A stretch of 64,000 bases of DNA, taken from NCBI GenBank assembly GCA_039182515.1, contig JBCDCE010000012.1:1-64000 (forward strand), in the 5' to 3' direction. The notes under the pieces were generated by a model. The model ran no database searches. It had not been told where the DNA came from and saw only the letters and a program-made list of their open reading frames with translations. The translations under genes were made by a program, and so were the position numbers. Each line of letters opens with the position of its first letter. The first letter of the stretch is position 1. The stretch comes from JBCDCE01 sp039182515 (GTDB lineage: Bacteria; Pseudomonadota; Alphaproteobacteria; Rhodobacterales; Rhodobacteraceae). This document shows, in pieces, positions 40,301 through 49,613 of the stretch.

Positions 40301-42811
40301 TTACCCATCAATGCGGATCGTTGCATTCTTAGGATCATAAGGGCTATCTTCGGTTACTTCTGCATCCCATAGCTCACCAAGCATACGCACTTTGAGCTTC
40401 GTTCCGGGCGCCGCCAGATCTTGCGGGACGTATCCCATGCCAATCGATTTTCCAAAGGCCACAGAATACCCACCAGAGGTCAATCGGCCTACGCGCGTTT
40501 GTCCATCATAGAGCGCTTCGCGGCCCCAAGGATCAGCTCCCTCGGGCCCATCAATGAGCAACGTCACGCACATAGACCGGATCCCTTTCTCCTCCATCGC
40601 GGCTTTGCCGTAGAACTCTTTTGAAAGATCGACAAAACGCGTAAGACCAGCTTCCAAAGGCGTCGCGTCGCGTCCCAACTCCGTGCCAAAGGCCCGGTAG
40701 CTCTTCTCTTGGCGCAACCAGTTTTGGGCGCGTGCTCCCACCAGTTTCATGCCTTCAGGTTCACCAGCTTCCATCAGCCGGTCAAAGAGGTAGTTTTGCA
40801 TCTCGATGGGATGATGCAATTCCCAGCCCAGCTCGCCCGTGTAAGCCACGCGGATCGCTGTGAGGGGGCACATGCCCAGCTCGATGTTGCGCGCCGAAAG
40901 CCAAGGGAAGCGCGTGTTTGAAAGCGCGGTTTCGGGCTCCGGATCCCGGATCAGTTTGGCCAAAACGTCCCGTGATTTTGGGCCCGCTATGGCGAAGACG
41001 CCGTATTGCGAGGTAACATCGGAGATCATCACCGGTTTGCCCGTCTCAGCGTAGAAATCCTCCGCCGCTTTGATCAAGTAATCCTGGTCATAGGCCTGCC
41101 AAGCTCCTGCGCTGACAAGGTAGTAGCTGTTCTCCGCCATGCGTACGATGGTGTATTCTGTGCGCGTGGTGCCTGCGGATGTCAGCGCATAGGTCAGATT
41201 GATCCGGCCTATTTTCGGCAGCTTGTTACAAGTGAACCAATCTAGGAAGTCTGAGGCCCCTGCCCCTTTGACCGAATGCTTTGTGAAAGCGGTTGCGTCC
41301 ACGAGGCCAACGCCTTCGCGGATCGCACGTGCTTCAGCTTCAGCGTATTGCCACCAGCCACCACGGCGAAACGAGCGCGCGTCGTGATCAAAACTGTCTG
41401 GTGCATCCAATGGGCCGAAGTAGTTCGGGCGCTCCCAACCGTTTACCTGGCCGAACTGCGCACCGAGCGCTTTTTGCCGGTCATAGGCGGGAGCTGTTTT
41501 GAGCGGGCGGCAAGCTTCACGCTCCTCATCGGGATGGTGCAAAATATAGACGTGTTCGTAGCACTCTTCATTTTTGCGCATCGCATAGTCTGTGGTGATC
41601 CAGTTGCCGTAGCGCTTTGGATCCAGGCTCGCCATATCGATCTCGGCTTCACCTTCGACCATCATCTGCGCGAGGTAGTGCCCCGTACCGCCAGCAGCAG
41701 TGATACCAAAGGAGAAGCCCTCCGCCAGCCACATGTTCCGCAAGCCAGGTGCTGGACCAACAAGTGGGTTCCCATCGGGTGTATAACAGATCGGACCGTT
41801 GTAGTCGTCTTTAAGACCAACCGTTTCCGAGCTTGGGATCCGGTGGATCATGGACATATATTCTTCTTCGATCCGTTCCAGATCGAGCGGGAAAAGATCT
41901 GCCCGGAAGCTCTCAGGCACACCGTATTCAAAGCGTGCAGGCGCATTGCGCTCATAGGGGCCAAGGATCCAACCACCGCGTTCCTCGCGCACATACCATT
42001 TGGCATCCGCATCGCGCAGCACAGGGTGCTCACCATTGGTTTTACGCCATTCCACCAGCGCGGGGTCTGGCTCTGTGACGATATACTGGTGCTCAACGGG
42101 GATCGCGGGGCTCTTAATGCCCAAAAGCTGCGCGGTGCGCTGAGAATGGTTACCTGAAGCCGTCACGACGTGCTCGGCCGTGACAACCACCTGCTCTTCG
42201 CTCGTAACCAAATTGCCGCCGCGTTCGACCATTTTTGTGAGCGTGACCTTCCACTCCGACCCAGTCCATTCATAGCCATCCGCTTGCCAGCGCTGTTCGA
42301 TTGTCACACCGAGCTTACGCGCCCCCGCAGCCATCGCGTTGGTTACGTCAGCGGGGTTAATATAGCCGTCAGTTGGGTGATAGATCGCCCCTTCAAGGTC
42401 TTCTGTTCGCACAAGCGGAAAACGCTCTTTTATCTGGGCCGGTGTCATCCATTCATAAGGCACGCCACAGGTTTCGGCTGTGGCTGCGTAGAGCATGTAT
42501 TCGTCCATTCGCGCTTTGGACTGCGCCATACGCAGGTTGCCCACCACATAAAACCCAGGATCCTGGCCAGTTTCCTCTTTCAGCGTTTTATAAAACTTGA
42601 TCGAGTAATCATGGATGTGGGTCGTGGCGTAAGACATGTTGAAATACGGCAAGAGCCCTGCCGCATGCCATGTGGAGCCCGCTGTAAGCGCATCGCGCTC
42701 GATCAGCATCGTATCCCAGCCCGCTTTGCCGAGATGATAGGCTATAGACGTACCAACGGCCCCGCCCCCAACGACCAAAGCTTTTACGTGGGTTTTCATT
42801 TGGGTTTTCAC
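40301..42811 (-). CDS. FAD/GcvT-domain dehydrogenase (dimethylglycine/sarcosine dehydrogenase-like)
   Basis: 836 residues. The N-terminal FAD fold ALVVGGGAVGTSIAYHLGKAGW is followed by GSTWHAAGLLPYF, the covalent-flavin type DAO segment. From about residue 420 come the central FAO and C-terminal GcvT/aminomethyltransferase domains (TCNKLPKIGRINLTYAL, ELGMCPLTAIRVAYTGELGWELH). Such fusions oxidatively demethylate dimethylglycine or sarcosine and pass the methyl to tetrahydrofolate. The GTG at 42811 is preferred as start since GGAG lies 6 bases upstream; an ATG at 42799 has no site. The exact substrate is not readable from sequence. Confidence 0.88.
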   Translation of the reverse strand: MKTQMKTHVKALVVGGGAVGTSIAYHLGKAGWDTMLIERDALTAGSTWHAAGLLPYFNMSYATTHIHDYSIKFYKTLKEETGQDPGFYVVGNLRMAQSKARMDEYMLYAATAETCGVPYEWMTPAQIKERFPLVRTEDLEGAIYHPTDGYINPADVTNAMAAGARKLGVTIEQRWQADGYEWTGSEWKVTLTKMVERGGNLVTSEEQVVVTAEHVVTASGNHSQRTAQLLGIKSPAIPVEHQYIVTEPDPALVEWRKTNGEHPVLRDADAKWYVREERGGWILGPYERNAPARFEYGVPESFRADLFPLDLERIEEEYMSMIHRIPSSETVGLKDDYNGPICYTPDGNPLVGPAPGLRNMWLAEGFSFGITAAGGTGHYLAQMMVEGEAEIDMASLDPKRYGNWITTDYAMRKNEECYEHVYILHHPDEEREACRPLKTAPAYDRQKALGAQFGQVNGWERPNYFGPLDAPDSFDHDARSFRRGGWWQYAEAEARAIREGVGLVDATAFTKHSVKGAGASDFLDWFTCNKLPKIGRINLTYALTSAGTTRTEYTIVRMAENSYYLVSAGAWQAYDQDYLIKAAEDFYAETGKPVMISDVTSQYGVFAIAGPKSRDVLAKLIRDPEPETALSNTRFPWLSARNIELGMCPLTAIRVAYTGELGWELHHPIEMQNYLFDRLMEAGEPEGMKLVGARAQNWLRQEKSYRAFGTELGRDATPLEAGLTRFVDLSKEFYGKAAMEEKGIRSMCVTLLIDGPEGADPWGREALYDGQTRVGRLTSGGYSVAFGKSIGMGYVPQDLAAPGTKLKVRMLGELWDAEVTEDSPYDPKNATIRIDG

Positions 42812-42961
42812 AGCGCTCTCCTCGCGATCTGACGCAGACGGACGACCCAAAAGGTCTCACGCTATACTGTGGCGCAGACACGACGTTTTCGCCGGAACTG
42901 GCCCGACCGGTTCCGACATGAAACCGACATCCCTCATGTCTGGGGGTTGAAGCAGCCTTTG

Positions 42962-43795
42962 CTATTCAAATCGGCAGATTTTCCGCGCGCCCTCTTGTCG
43001 GCATACATTTTGCTTGGCGACCGGTGCTTCTGTGGCGTTTGACTGACCCTCTGTTATGTCGGAGTTTGAAGGGCTTGGAATAGGCGAAGCGAGGCCCGGC
43101 GCCATATTTTGACGCGACGCTGAGATGCCTTCTGTCGGCAACATCTTTGTTGGTGTTACTGGGGTCAGGCTTTCTAAAAGGGCCAAAGCATCTGCTTGGG
43201 ATCCAGAGGTATGGACATAGGCCAAAGTCTCGTCACCAAAGTAGGCTCCAAAAGTCCGCGCCCCTTCAACAAGCGGCGGCAATTCCAAAACCAAGGCTGA
43301 ATTCGTGTCTTCTAACGTTTTGAGCGCGTTGCTTACGTCGGTATTGCGCATGAGTCTCAGGATGCTGGTTTTGACATTTGGATCAGCCACTTGGGCTTTT
43401 TCGCCTAGATGCCAAAGCACCATGGTTTGCGACCCCTTTTGGTAGAAGGCTTCGCGCAAAAAATGCGTGGCGTAAGCTCCCTGCCCACCGAGCTTTCGCA
43501 GCCCCCGAAGTGTGGAGGCGTACATGAGCCCGTCGTTTGTCGAAGGGCGCTTACCTGTCAGTTTCCTGAGATCCAAAAACTCGCCTTCGGTCACGCGCCA
43601 ATCGCCCAGATCACCGCCCCTTGCTTCTACCTGCAAGGCGGGCTCTGGGGTTGGTTTCAAAGGCTGGTCGCTGCTTTGGGAGAGATTGGTTGCAACCGGC
43701 TCCGATTTCGCTGGCTTGTCGCCGGATAATAGCAAAGCTGCGCCAATTCCCAAACTCGCCACAATGGCTAAAGCTCCAAGGTATACGCCTTGCAT
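42962..43795 (-). CDS. Membrane-anchored protein with C-terminal two-cysteine tag (1 of 3)
   Basis: 277 residues of unknown family. An N-terminal hydrophobic segment (LGALAIVASLGIGAALLL) suggests a membrane anchor or uncleaved signal, then a Pro/Gln-rich linker, a folded part (TSILRLMRNTDVSNALKTL, FGAYFGDETLAYVH), a second linker, and the terminus KQNVCRQEGARKICRFE. That C-terminal pattern CRQ-x3-RK-I/V-C-R/K-F is shared with the two genes upstream. The ATG at 43795 has GGGAGG 5 bases upstream and is preferred to the in-frame GTG at 43801, which overlaps that site. Confidence 0.72.
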   Translation of the reverse strand: MQGVYLGALAIVASLGIGAALLLSGDKPAKSEPVATNLSQSSDQPLKPTPEPALQVEARGGDLGDWRVTEGEFLDLRKLTGKRPSTNDGLMYASTLRGLRKLGGQGAYATHFLREAFYQKGSQTMVLWHLGEKAQVADPNVKTSILRLMRNTDVSNALKTLEDTNSALVLELPPLVEGARTFGAYFGDETLAYVHTSGSQADALALLESLTPVTPTKMLPTEGISASRQNMAPGLASPIPSPSNSDITEGQSNATEAPVAKQNVCRQEGARKICRFE

Positions 43796-43942
43796 CGGCA
43801 CCTCCCAAATTACCCTTCAAATTTGGGATTTGGTGTGGAGCAGTGTTTCGGCACCAATGAGGCATAAATGCGAATTCTGCCAGGGCGGCCACAAATACCA
43901 CATAATATCTGAGACTTAACTCAGAAAACCCGCCATTTTAGA

Positions 43943-44620
43943 TCAGTTGAACTTACACACCTTGCGGCCATTTTGCTGGCGGCATTTGGCAACTTTGCTC
44001 GGCTTGGGTGCAGCTTCGACCTGCACGGTTTCTGCTTCTTTGCCCAAAAACGCGCTGCGCAGCGCGTCAAAGTCGTAAGTTTTGAGGACATTCCAAGTTT
44101 CAGCTTCGCTGGCCGTGCTGACCACATCAATCGCGATTTCGTCCGCCACGAGCGCCATGTAACGATCTGCGCCACTTTTATCACCGTTTTCGGCAGGTAC
44201 CTTATAGAAGCGCACGCCTTCACGTTCGCCCAAAACGGAAACCCGTTTTTCACCTTTGAGCTCTGTGGATTTAAACTTTCGCTCAAAGTCAGCCAGAAGC
44301 CCTTGTGCCGCTTCCTTCTCATCAGCACGACGTTGCGTGAGCATCACCACTTCGCCGCCGCGCAGATAAGTCGCGGTTTGGGCAGCCGTTTCTGCGGTTT
44401 GGGTCGAGACGTGCTCGATTTTGCCGAAATCCAAACTCCAGCCCTCAGGAACTTCTGGAAGCGCGTCCATAAACACCGTTTGAACGTCCTGCGCTTGCTC
44501 CCAAGCGGAGGGCTGGCCAGCTGTAAGTTGCGCGTCGGGTGTGAGGTGATCAAGATACATGGCACCGCCGACCAGCGATGCAGCCACACTCGCAAACCCT
44601 AATGTCGTCCAAATAGACAT
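43943..44620 (-). CDS. Membrane-anchored protein with C-terminal two-cysteine tag (2 of 3)
   Basis: 225 residues of unknown family. The N-terminal hydrophobic stretch is WTTLGFASVAASLVGGAMYL, then LPEVPEGWSLDFGKIE, TATYLRGGEVVMLTQRRADEKEA and a helical C-terminal part. The end is KCRQQNGRKVCKFN, the shared tag. The segments PEGW, ATYxxG and the late ASEAETWNVLKTYDFDAL have counterparts in the 44785 protein, so the two are diverged paralogs. A ribosome site AAGAGGT precedes the ATG. Confidence 0.75.
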   Translation of the reverse strand: MSIWTTLGFASVAASLVGGAMYLDHLTPDAQLTAGQPSAWEQAQDVQTVFMDALPEVPEGWSLDFGKIEHVSTQTAETAAQTATYLRGGEVVMLTQRRADEKEAAQGLLADFERKFKSTELKGEKRVSVLGEREGVRFYKVPAENGDKSGADRYMALVADEIAIDVVSTASEAETWNVLKTYDFDALRSAFLGKEAETVQVEAAPKPSKVAKCRQQNGRKVCKFN

Positions 44621-44784
44621 ACTAATACCTCTTTTACACGGGCAGTGATTACGCCATGGTCAGAGCCATCCAATGACGGCGCAGAGGTAAAATTAAGACA
44701 ATTTGAGCAAATAGTCCGACGGTTTACTGCATCATAGTAATTTACCGGGCGCAACCAGCCAAATAACGTGGCAAAACAGCGACG

Positions 44785-45846
44785 CTATTCAAATCGACAT
44801 ATTTTGCGCCCGTTCTCCTGGCGGCATGTATTGCGCTTGGCCACAGGCTGGGGTGTCGTTGCGGCCTCGTCAGCCGCTTTCGCGTTTACTTGGGCTGCAC
44901 CGCTCGCACTGGATAGGTCCGACAAATCATTCAGGTTTATGTCGCTACGTGACGCCTGTATTGCTAGATTGGCCACCTCAACAGCAGCAGCACCCGTCAC
45001 CCCAGCATCTGGTCCGGGAGTACCTCCGAGTTTGTAGGCAAAGCCAGTCCCTAGGCGATAGCCTAGTGTAGGTTCCGGCAAAACGTCTTGGAGTGCTGCG
45101 ATATCTAATCCCTGTACAACTGTCGCGATATCCGCATCAGAGGCGTTGGTGATGATTTCGAATTCATAGACATGCCCCACAGTCAAACTGAGACGTCGGA
45201 AATCCACAGGTTCTTCTTCAAAAGAGCTTGTAAGACGCATCTTTTGGGGGTGAAGCCGAAGAGGATGACCATCAAGCGTCGCGAGTACAAGTTTGGGCCC
45301 ACCTGGATTTTCAGCTAAGAGCGCTTTTCTTTCCAGCGCCGATCCTGTTGCCAAGGTCCGAAAACTATCAAGCTCAGCATAGGCGCGCATCTGCACCATA
45401 CGCACGCCTTTGGTGTAGGTTGCGACCGCTCCCAGCGACTTGCGCTTATCTGTCTTTACAAAATCGGAGATCATCGCATGCAATTCCCCTTCGTACAAAG
45501 GGGACGGCTCGTAATCAAAAGAAGTCAGCCATTCGGTTTGCGCAAGGTCAAATGCGGTCTTTTCCCACCCTTCTGGCGCAGGTGGCATGGCAGTTTTGAG
45601 GGCGATGGGGCTCGTCCGAAATACTCCGCTGCTGAGATCTCGCGCGGTTTTGGCCAAGCCAGCCAACCCGCGTTTTCGACGGGAGGTGCCCTGATCTGCA
45701 TCCGTCAAGGCATCGACTGTCTGCGTGATTTCTTGTTGGACGAGTGCCCGCCCACCGTTGTCGGCGTAGCGTTCAAAGGCCATGAAACCCGCCACCAAAA
45801 CAAGCAATCCGCCCAATCCTGCAATAGACAACGCTAATGCGCGCAT
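44785..45846 (-). CDS. Membrane-anchored protein with C-terminal two-cysteine tag (3 of 3)
   Basis: 353 residues of unknown family. The N-terminal hydrophobic helix MRALALSIAGLGGLLVLVAG is an anchor or signal. The periplasmic-looking part has APEGWEKTAFDLAQTEW, GAVATYTKGVRMVQMRAYAEL and TNASDADIATVVQGLDIAAL, matching positions in the 43943 protein. An Ala/Gly-rich linker leads to the tag KRNTCRQENGRKICRFE. The start at 45846 follows GGAGG with 9-base spacing; the longer frame to 45912 has no such site. It is the first of the three genes on the minus strand. Confidence 0.75.
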   Translation of the reverse strand: MRALALSIAGLGGLLVLVAGFMAFERYADNGGRALVQQEITQTVDALTDADQGTSRRKRGLAGLAKTARDLSSGVFRTSPIALKTAMPPAPEGWEKTAFDLAQTEWLTSFDYEPSPLYEGELHAMISDFVKTDKRKSLGAVATYTKGVRMVQMRAYAELDSFRTLATGSALERKALLAENPGGPKLVLATLDGHPLRLHPQKMRLTSSFEEEPVDFRRLSLTVGHVYEFEIITNASDADIATVVQGLDIAALQDVLPEPTLGYRLGTGFAYKLGGTPGPDAGVTGAAAVEVANLAIQASRSDINLNDLSDLSSASGAAQVNAKAADEAATTPQPVAKRNTCRQENGRKICRFE

Positions 45847-45999
45847 GGAATATGCCTCCGTTCCCACTTTGACCTCAGAAACGAGATACAATTGTCGGTT
45901 GTACGACCGCATTTGGGCAAGATTGCGTTACTTGCTCTTGTTCAGCACCTCGCCTAGTACCTGCTCCAGGGGCGAACTTGGCTCCAGAAAGGTTTCGCG

Positions 46000-46842
46000 A
46001 TGCGTGTCACGCGCTCAATCCAGGCCACACGTGAGGTCTTGGCCCACGCAAATGGTCCTAAGGCCCTTGTGCCAACCATGGGTTTTCTGCACGCGGGGCA
46101 CATCGCTTTGGTCGAGGCCGCCAAGGAGCGCGCTGCGCATGTGTCGGCCACTATTTTTGTAAATCCCACGCAATTTGGCCAAGCTGCTGACCTCGACGCC
46201 TACCCACGCGATGAAATCCGCGATCTTCACATGTTGGAGAAAGCCGGCGTCGATTTGGTGTTTATCCCCGAAGTGGGCGAGATCTACCCAGAGGGTGACG
46301 AGACTATTGTCGAGACCACACAGATGGCCAACATGCTGCATGGCTTGGTGCGGCCCGGCCACTTTCGAGGTGTCACGACGGTCGTTTCGCGGCTCTTTAA
46401 TATCTTCAGCCCAGACATTGCGCTGTTTGGCGAAAAGGATTTTCAGCAGCTCCAAGTCATCAAGCGGATGGTTCAAGATCTGCATTTTCCGCTTGAGATC
46501 ATTGGCGTTCCGACTGTGCGCGAACCGGACGGTCTTGCGATGTCCTCGCGCAATGTGCGCCTGAGTGCAGAAGAGCGCAAAGCCGCATTATGTTTGTCGC
46601 AAGCCCTTGATGCAGCCGGCGAAGCGCAGTCCATTTCCGAGCTCGAGCAGATCATACGCGCCAAGATTGACGCCGAGCCGCGCGCGCATCTGCGCGGTCT
46701 CGACATTGTGGAGGCGTCTAGCCTCCAACAGCCCACCGGGCATCCATCCGAGCCAATTGCCGTTATGTTGTCAGTGGAGGTCGGCCCCGTTCTGTTGATA
46801 GATCAGCGCGTCTACCCGCCCCTGGGCAACGAGCGGATTTGA
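46000..46842 (+). CDS. panC: Pantothenate synthetase PanC
   Basis: 280 residues. It joins pantoate and beta-alanine with ATP to give pantothenate. Motifs include VPTMGFLHAGHIALVE (the HxGH nucleotide site), FVNPTQFG, GVTTVVSRLFNIFSPDIALFGEKDFQQ and MSSRNVRLS. It is divergent from the cysteine-tag genes and precedes panB by 14 bases, as a panCB operon. Confidence 0.96.
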   Translation: MRVTRSIQATREVLAHANGPKALVPTMGFLHAGHIALVEAAKERAAHVSATIFVNPTQFGQAADLDAYPRDEIRDLHMLEKAGVDLVFIPEVGEIYPEGDETIVETTQMANMLHGLVRPGHFRGVTTVVSRLFNIFSPDIALFGEKDFQQLQVIKRMVQDLHFPLEIIGVPTVREPDGLAMSSRNVRLSAEERKAALCLSQALDAAGEAQSISELEQIIRAKIDAEPRAHLRGLDIVEASSLQQPTGHPSEPIAVMLSVEVGPVLLIDQRVYPPLGNERI

Positions 46843-46856
46843 TGAAAGGTTAACTC

Positions 46857-47666
46857 ATGAGCAAGCAAACCCAATCGTTACGCCGCACGACGGTGCCTCA
46901 AATCGCGGCGCGCAAAGGCGGCGAGCCGATCGTCTCGCTCACATCCTATCACGCGCATACCGCTGCAATCGTCGACAAATATGCCGACTTCATTCTGGTC
47001 GGCGATAGCCTCGGCATGGTGATGCACGGCATGGAAACCACCGTTGGCGTGCCGCTTGATTTGATGATCATGCACGGCAAGGCCGTGGTCCGCGGGACCC
47101 AACAGGCGCTGATCGTCGTCGACATGCCCTTTGGCACCTACGAAGAAAGCCCCAACGTGGCGTTTCGAAATGCCGCCAAGATCATGAAGGAAACCGGCTG
47201 TGGGGCTGTGAAGCTTGAAGGTGGTGCCCGCATGGCCGAGACGATCACGTTTCTCACCGAGCGCGGCATTCCGGTTATGGCGCATATCGGCCTCACACCG
47301 CAGTCGAGCCATGTGATGGGCGGGTTCAAAACCCAAGGGCGCGATGAAGATAGCTGGGCCGCCCATGAAGCGGATGCAAAAGCCGTTGCGGAGGCTGGCG
47401 CGTTTGCCGTCGTGTTGGAGGGCATGGTCGAGCCGCTGGCCGCCAAGATCACCAAGCAAATTCAGATCCCCACCATCGGCATTGGAGCCTCTGCGGATTG
47501 CGACGGACAAATCCTTGTGCTCGAAGACATGCTTGGGCTAAACGCCTGGACCCCTAAATTTGTGAAGGTTTACGGCGATCTTGGTCCGCAGATTGAAGCT
47601 TCGGTGAAGGCCTATGCTGAAGAGGTACGAGACCGCAGCTTCCCAGGACCCGATCAAACGTATTGA
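46857..47666 (+). CDS. panB: 3-methyl-2-oxobutanoate hydroxymethyltransferase PanB
   Basis: A 269-residue TIM barrel that transfers a hydroxymethyl group from methylenetetrahydrofolate to ketoisovalerate, giving ketopantoate. It shows [25 protein letters not shown] (metal and substrate site), [10 protein letters not shown] and [26 protein letters not shown] precedes the ATG. It pairs with panC directly upstream. Confidence 0.96.
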   Translation: MSKQTQSLRRTTVPQIAARKGGEPIVSLTSYHAHTAAIVDKYADFILVGDSLGMVMHGMETTVGVPLDLMIMHGKAVVRGTQQALIVVDMPFGTYEESPNVAFRNAAKIMKETGCGAVKLEGGARMAETITFLTERGIPVMAHIGLTPQSSHVMGGFKTQGRDEDSWAAHEADAKAVAEAGAFAVVLEGMVEPLAAKITKQIQIPTIGIGASADCDGQILVLEDMLGLNAWTPKFVKVYGDLGPQIEASVKAYAEEVRDRSFPGPDQTY

Positions 47667-47741
47667 ACAGGCTTTGCAGGCGTGGATTAGGCGTCACGTC
47701 CCTATAGTCTCACGCGGATTTCAGGATAGGATTTATTGACT

Positions 47742-48413
47742 ATGGTGCATTTCACGCTCCCAGAGGCCGCGCGCTTGGCGCTCGCAAGTTACAAACCAAA
47801 CAGATTTCCCGATCTGAAGGCCCAAATTCTCACAAGCCTTAACGAAAAGCACGTTCAGGCTCATTATCTGGAAAATGATGTGCTTTTGGTCCCTGGAAGC
47901 AATTCGCTCTTTGACTATGTGCTCTACAATCTGCGCATCTTCCGCGTGGGCGGCACGCGCTACCGCGTGGTGGATTCAAATACCGAGCGTGATGATCGCA
48001 CCAATATGCGTTGGCACCAGGGGTTTCTGGCGCATGCGCATGTCGTGATCAAATGGCTCGAAGACGATCCAAAGCTCAAAGGCAAAAAACCCAAATTTAT
48101 CATTGGGCATTCACTAGGGGCGGCCAGTGCGCAGCTTTTGGCGATGGTTTATGATTGCCCAACAATTACCTTCGCGGCCCCGCGAACGCGTACAGATCCC
48201 CACACATCGTCGCGTGGAGACAAGTGCCTCAATATTCTGCGCTCAGATGATCCAGTTTGTAAGTTACCGAGCAGTTTTCACCACATCGGTCTAAACCATG
48301 AATTGCAGCCTGCTCCCAAAAAACTGGTGGGCCGCCATCATATGAGCAAATACATTTGGCTACTCGACAACCACAAACCCGGCCCAACACTGCCGCCTAG
48401 GTGGCCGCTTTGA
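47742..48413 (+). CDS. Lipase class 3-like alpha/beta hydrolase
   Basis: 223 residues. The nucleophile elbow is IIGHSLGAASAQLL (Ser124), preceded by MRWHQGFLAHAHVV, a pattern of fungal-lipase-like (class 3) hydrolases. FAAPRTRT fits the following Asp/His region, with candidate D and H at DDPVC and HHIGLNHE. It has no signal peptide, so it is probably cytoplasmic. The start ATG 47742 is favoured over a TTG two codons earlier because of spacing to AGGATAGGA. The substrate is unknown. It overlaps the next gene by 13 bases. Confidence 0.75.
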   Translation: MVHFTLPEAARLALASYKPNRFPDLKAQILTSLNEKHVQAHYLENDVLLVPGSNSLFDYVLYNLRIFRVGGTRYRVVDSNTERDDRTNMRWHQGFLAHAHVVIKWLEDDPKLKGKKPKFIIGHSLGAASAQLLAMVYDCPTITFAAPRTRTDPHTSSRGDKCLNILRSDDPVCKLPSSFHHIGLNHELQPAPKKLVGRHHMSKYIWLLDNHKPGPTLPPRWPL

Positions 48414-49594
48414 ACGACGCCAAAGTCGTTCCGAGCCACCAGCGACTGATTTTGATCCTTGCGCTGATGGGCGGGATCGGCCCCTTCGCAATAGACACCT
48501 ATTTGCCCGCACTGCCGGGCATGACCCAAAGTCTTGGCGCCTCACCCGCAGCCCTTCAGATGACAATATCTGCCTATCTGCTGGCTGTCGCCTTCGCACC
48601 AATGATCACGGCCTCACTTTCTGATGCATACGGGAGAAAGCCCGTGTTGGTGGCGGCTTTAGGCTTATTTTGCATCACAAGCGTCGCCTGCGCCACTGCC
48701 CCCAATGCTGACACTTTAATTGCCTTGCGCGTTTTGCAAGCAGTGGGCGGTGGCACCATAATGACCGTTGGCCGCGCTATTCTGGCCGATCTTTTTCAAG
48801 GCGATGCATTGAGCCGGGCCATGTCGCAAATGCTCTTGGTGTTCAGCATAGCGCCCGTGGTGGCCCCTTTGGTGGGTGGGCTTTTGCTTGAAATGGGAAG
48901 CTGGCGTTATATTTTCGGTTTTCTCGCGATCCTCGGGGTCTTAGGGCTTGGGTTGCAAACTCAATTACCCGAAACCCTACCCCCTCCAATGCGCCGACGC
49001 GCTGACCTGGGCGGCATTGCGAAGCAGTATTGGGCTGTGATGTGCAACGCTGATGGACGGTACTATCTTGTCTATACGTTCCTCTCTGGCGTTTTCTTCT
49101 TTGCAATGCTCGCCAGCGCGCCGTTTCTCTTTGTTGAGACCTATGGATTTTCAGAGTTTGGCTTTGCCTGGGTTTTTGCTGCGATTTCAGCCGCAGCGCT
49201 CCCTGCCAACCTCTTTAACACAAGCTTTGTGATGCGGGTCGGCTATGACAAGATGCTTACCTGGTCCACGCTTTTGCTTTTGGGAACAGGCGTCGTTTTG
49301 ATCCTTGCTTCAGCATTGAACCTTGGCGGGTGGATCGGGCTCTTTATCCCACTATTGTGCATTATGGCCGCGTTTCATCTGATGATCTCCAACACGGTTG
49401 CCGGCCTTATGGACGTGATTGGCCCGCATAAAGGCAGTGGAGCCGCAGTTATCGCGATGTTTCGGTTTTCGGGTGGGGCTGTTGGTGCCGCTCTCGTGGG
49501 TGCTTTTGGAAGCGTCAGCCAATTGGGATTTGCATTTTTGATAACGGCCACAGCACTGGCAATGCTTGCACTGATTTGGCGCCGCTCAACCTAA
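48401..49594 (+). CDS. Bcr/CflA family multidrug efflux MFS transporter
   Basis: 397 residues with about 12 hydrophobic helices. The helix-1 sequence GPFAIDTYLPALPGM and loop motif SLSDAYGRKPVLVAAL are typical of Bcr/CflA drug exporters. It probably starts at GTG 48401 overlapping the lipase-like gene; a TTG at 48410 is an alternative. The transported drug cannot be predicted. Confidence 0.88.
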   Translation: MAALNDAKVVPSHQRLILILALMGGIGPFAIDTYLPALPGMTQSLGASPAALQMTISAYLLAVAFAPMITASLSDAYGRKPVLVAALGLFCITSVACATAPNADTLIALRVLQAVGGGTIMTVGRAILADLFQGDALSRAMSQMLLVFSIAPVVAPLVGGLLLEMGSWRYIFGFLAILGVLGLGLQTQLPETLPPPMRRRADLGGIAKQYWAVMCNADGRYYLVYTFLSGVFFFAMLASAPFLFVETYGFSEFGFAWVFAAISAAALPANLFNTSFVMRVGYDKMLTWSTLLLLGTGVVLILASALNLGGWIGLFIPLLCIMAAFHLMISNTVAGLMDVIGPHKGSGAAVIAMFRFSGGAVGAALVGAFGSVSQLGFAFLITATALAMLALIWRRST

Positions 49595-49613
49595 GATCTC
49601 AATTGAATGCGCC

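Noticed and set aside
43690..43699. TTGCAACCGG resembling the inositol LacI operator
   Set aside because: Only a half-site, inside a coding region, and lacking the second palindromic arm.
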